Below the pieces are notes generated by a model. The model was not told the DNA's origin. It made no database searches and was given only the letters and a program-made list of their open reading frames with translations. A DNA stretch of 64,000 nucleotides from UKL13-2 sp036394575 (GTDB lineage: Bacteria; Pseudomonadota; Gammaproteobacteria; Burkholderiales; Usitatibacteraceae): NCBI GenBank assembly GCA_036394575.1, contig DASWEY010000082.1, forward strand, positions 124,001 to 188,000. Reading direction: 5' to 3'. The translations under genes and the position numbers were made by a program. Below, piece after piece: positions 61,900 through 64,000 of the stretch; position 1 is the first letter of the stretch; every line of letters begins with the position of its first letter.

Positions 61900-63651
61900 A
61901 TGACTTCCGAGTTTTCCCGCGATCGACGCCTTTATGCCCGCCTGTTCAGCTATGTAAAGCCTTATCGCTGGGCGTTTGCGGGCAGCTTGTTGGCGATGGC
62001 GATCAGCGGCACGGTGCAGGGCTTGTTTGCCTATTTCCTGAATAACCTGCTGGAAAAACTGTTCCTGGACGCCAACTCGGGCTATGCGATTTATGCCTCC
62101 CTGGGCATCGTCGTTCTGTTCCTGATCAATGGTCTCGCGACCTTTGCGTCCGGCTACGGCATGCAGTGGGTGGGCAACAAGGTCATTCTGGATTTTCGCA
62201 ATCTGATGTTCCAGCGGCTGATCCGGCTGCCGGAGCCCTATTTCAGCCAATCCTCGACCGGCACTCTGATGTCGAAGGTGACCAGCGATGTGATGGGCCT
62301 GCAGGAAGCGGCCACCAACACCTTGAATGCCCTGGTGCGCGGCAGTTTCACCCTGGCCTTTGCGTTGGGCTATATGTTCATTCTCAGCTGGAAACTGACG
62401 CTGATTACCTTCACCATCGTACCCATCCTCGGCTGGATCATCCGCGGCTTCGGCAGACGGCTACGCCAGATCAGCCGTGAATCGCAGATTGCGCAGGGCG
62501 CGATTACCGATGTGCTTGAAGAATCGATTCGGGGTCACAAAGTCATCAAGATCTTCGGCGGCGAGCAATACGAGGCGGGGCGCTTTGATGCGGCGGCCAA
62601 TCGCATTCGCAAATTGAGCATGAAGCATGGTGCGGCGGCGGCGGCGGGCACGCCGTTCACCCATTTCTTTGTGTCGATCGCCATCGCGCTCATTGTTTAT
62701 CTCGCCGCCAGCAAGACGCCGGGGCTCGGACTGAATGTCGCCGGATTCATCACCTATATCGTGGCGGCTGCCGGTTTGCTGCCGCAGTTCAAGGGACTTA
62801 CCGGCGTCAACGAGCAGATGCAAAAGGGACTGGCGGCAGCGGAAAGCGTGTTTGCGCTGATTGATTCGCCGTCGGAAAAATCGCATGGTCACATCGCAAT
62901 GGATCGTGCCAAAGGCAATATTCGCTTTGACCATGTGAGTCTCAAATATGCCAACCAGAGCGTCTTGGCGCTTGATGACGTCACGCTGGATATTGCCCCA
63001 GGGGAAACGATTGCGTTGGTCGGGCCATCCGGGGGCGGCAAGACCAGCCTCGTCAATCTTTTGCCGCGATTCTTTACGCCGGATAGCGGCGCCGTCACGC
63101 TCGACGGCCACCTTCTGGAGGATATCAAGCTGGCCGATTTGCGCAGGCAAATTGCCCTGGTCAGTCAGGATGTGGTGCTGTTCAACGATACGGTCGCCGC
63201 CAATATTGCCTATGGCCAGGAACTCGGCGCCAAAACACGCGAGGCCGTTGTCGCGGCTGCGCGGGCCGCTAACTGCATGGACTTCATCAATGCGCTGCCG
63301 GATGGCATGGATACGCTGATCGGCGACAACGGCTCGCGCCTGTCCGGCGGCCAACGCCAGCGTCTGGCGATTGCCCGCGCATTGCTCAAGGATGCGCCGA
63401 TCCTGCTGCTGGACGAGGCAACCTCGGCGCTGGACAGCGAATCCGAGCGCGCCGTGCAGAACGCGCTTGAGACCCTGATGAAGGGACGCACCACCATCGT
63501 GGTCGCCCACCGGCTGTCGACCATCGAGAACGCCGACCGCATTGTGGTCATGGAGCGCGGCCGCATTGCCGAGACCGGCACGCACGCGGAACTGACTGCG
63601 CGCGGCGGAATTTATGCGAGCCTGCACGGCCTGCAGTTTGACCGCGTCTGA
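61900..63651 (+). CDS. msbA: lipid A export ABC transporter MsbA
   Basis: A 583-residue half-transporter: six membrane helices in the first ~310 residues (YLNNLLEKLFLDANS; VTSDVMGLQEAATNTLN), then an ABC domain with Walker A GPSGGGKTS, signature LSGGQRQRLAIARALL and Walker B PILLLDEATSALD. MsbA flips lipid A-core across the inner membrane. It stands with the LPS core glycosyltransferases. Confidence 0.94.
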   Translation: MTSEFSRDRRLYARLFSYVKPYRWAFAGSLLAMAISGTVQGLFAYFLNNLLEKLFLDANSGYAIYASLGIVVLFLINGLATFASGYGMQWVGNKVILDFRNLMFQRLIRLPEPYFSQSSTGTLMSKVTSDVMGLQEAATNTLNALVRGSFTLAFALGYMFILSWKLTLITFTIVPILGWIIRGFGRRLRQISRESQIAQGAITDVLEESIRGHKVIKIFGGEQYEAGRFDAAANRIRKLSMKHGAAAAAGTPFTHFFVSIAIALIVYLAASKTPGLGLNVAGFITYIVAAAGLLPQFKGLTGVNEQMQKGLAAAESVFALIDSPSEKSHGHIAMDRAKGNIRFDHVSLKYANQSVLALDDVTLDIAPGETIALVGPSGGGKTSLVNLLPRFFTPDSGAVTLDGHLLEDIKLADLRRQIALVSQDVVLFNDTVAANIAYGQELGAKTREAVVAAARAANCMDFINALPDGMDTLIGDNGSRLSGGQRQRLAIARALLKDAPILLLDEATSALDSESERAVQNALETLMKGRTTIVVAHRLSTIENADRIVVMERGRIAETGTHAELTARGGIYASLHGLQFDRV

Positions 63652-63664
63652 ACCTGTCGTCCAA

Positions 63665-64000
63665 TCAGTCCTTGTCCACTTTTTGCGATAACTCAATCAG
63701 CTTGGCATATTTGGCGAACGCGGCAAAACAGCCGATGGCGACATGCGCAAATCCAGGCCCGCCATCGAGAAAGCCGAGCCGGATCACATAGAACTTGATG
63801 AAACGTGCAAGCGGACTGAGTAACAGTTTGCCGTAGCCCGCGCGCACGCCCTGGCCGAACAAGGCCTGCGCGTGGAGACTTGAATACCGGTTCTGCTTGG
63901 CCAGATAGGTCGTCACATCCTCCGCGGAATCGTGCAGCAGATCGCCGGCAAGGGTGCCGACGGTCACCGTGGTGATCACGGTTTCATGCACCTCATCATT
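63665..64000 (-). CDS. glycosyltransferase family 2, WaaE/KdtX-like, C-terminal part (5' end outside window)
   Basis: The frame is open to the last base and encodes the last 111 residues of a family 2 LPS core glycosyltransferase: NDEVHETVITT, HDSAEDVTTYLAKQNRYSSLHA, SPLARFIKFYVIRLGFLDGGPGF and a final AKYAKLIELSQK match the WaaE/KdtX group C-terminus. It is convergent with msbA. The catalytic GT-A part is not in the window. Confidence 0.82.
   Translation of the reverse strand, partial: NDEVHETVITTVTVGTLAGDLLHDSAEDVTTYLAKQNRYSSLHAQALFGQGVRAGYGKLLLSPLARFIKFYVIRLGFLDGGPGFAHVAIGCFAAFAKYAKLIELSQKVDKD

Overview
The window is a GC-rich, densely coded stretch of a Gram-negative bacterial chromosome, most likely a betaproteobacterium of unresolved order. 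The evidence is the hemC-hemD-hemX-hemY block, the zapA-6S RNA-EVE order, the Thiobacillus/Acidithiobacillus-type gshA next to gshB, a PyrB plus inactive dihydroorotase pair, the mpl-yqiA-RNase II-TonB neighbourhood, and an MsbA/LPS-core block. No tRNA, rRNA, CRISPR array, transposase or prophage gene was seen.

Layout. 1-0.3 kb: the end of hslO (Hsp33). 0.4-5 kb (minus): a heme operon hemC-D-X-Y followed by an acetyltransferase. 5.2-11.4 kb (plus): a giant FAD/Fe-S 2-hydroxyacid dehydrogenase, a HIT protein and a conserved unknown protein. 11.4-13.7 kb (minus): gshA-gshB. 13.9-15.9 kb: the ABC-F ATPase ybiT and a DUF486 membrane protein, tail to tail with a membrane-anchored TAXI protein. 17.3-24.3 kb: mpl, yqiA, a gamma-glutamyltransferase (minus), an RNase II-like exonuclease and a TonB-like protein. 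24.4-29.5 kb: the most accessory part, with phnE and phnD (no phnC ATPase) divergent from a tightly overlapping arsR-arsI-arsC-aquaporin-arsN1 operon, then a broken photolyase gene. 29.6-35.5 kb: yqgE-ruvX-pyrR-pyrB-pyrC' and oligopeptidase A. 35.6-41.3 kb: a DUF4124/glutaredoxin-like protein, xth, a GAF-PAS-PAS-GGDEF-EAL protein, an outer-membrane barrel and a small phosphatase. 41.4-43.2 kb (minus): rdgB-hemW. 43.3-51.1 kb: lower glycolysis gap-pgk-pyk, an XRE regulator, fba, a DUF3667 protein and purC. 51.1-55 kb: a lipoprotein, an M20 peptidase, a TauE/SafE permease, and zapB-like/zapA/6S RNA/EVE. 55.2-59.5 kb: a second GGDEF-EAL protein and a cobalamin riboswitch in front of a BtuB-type receptor. 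59.6-64 kb: LPS core glycosyltransferases and msbA.

The genes are mostly housekeeping: heme, glutathione, UMP synthesis, glycolysis, envelope. The points most worth a second look are: the organoarsenical-type ars operon with a predicted leaderless arsR and a divergent ATPase-less PhnDE; a family of four, possibly five, 51-63 bp palindromic intergenic repeats sitting mostly between convergent genes; an Hsp33 that has lost one cysteine from each half of its zinc/redox switch; an EAL domain lacking exactly two catalytic residues; and an inactive dihydroorotase.
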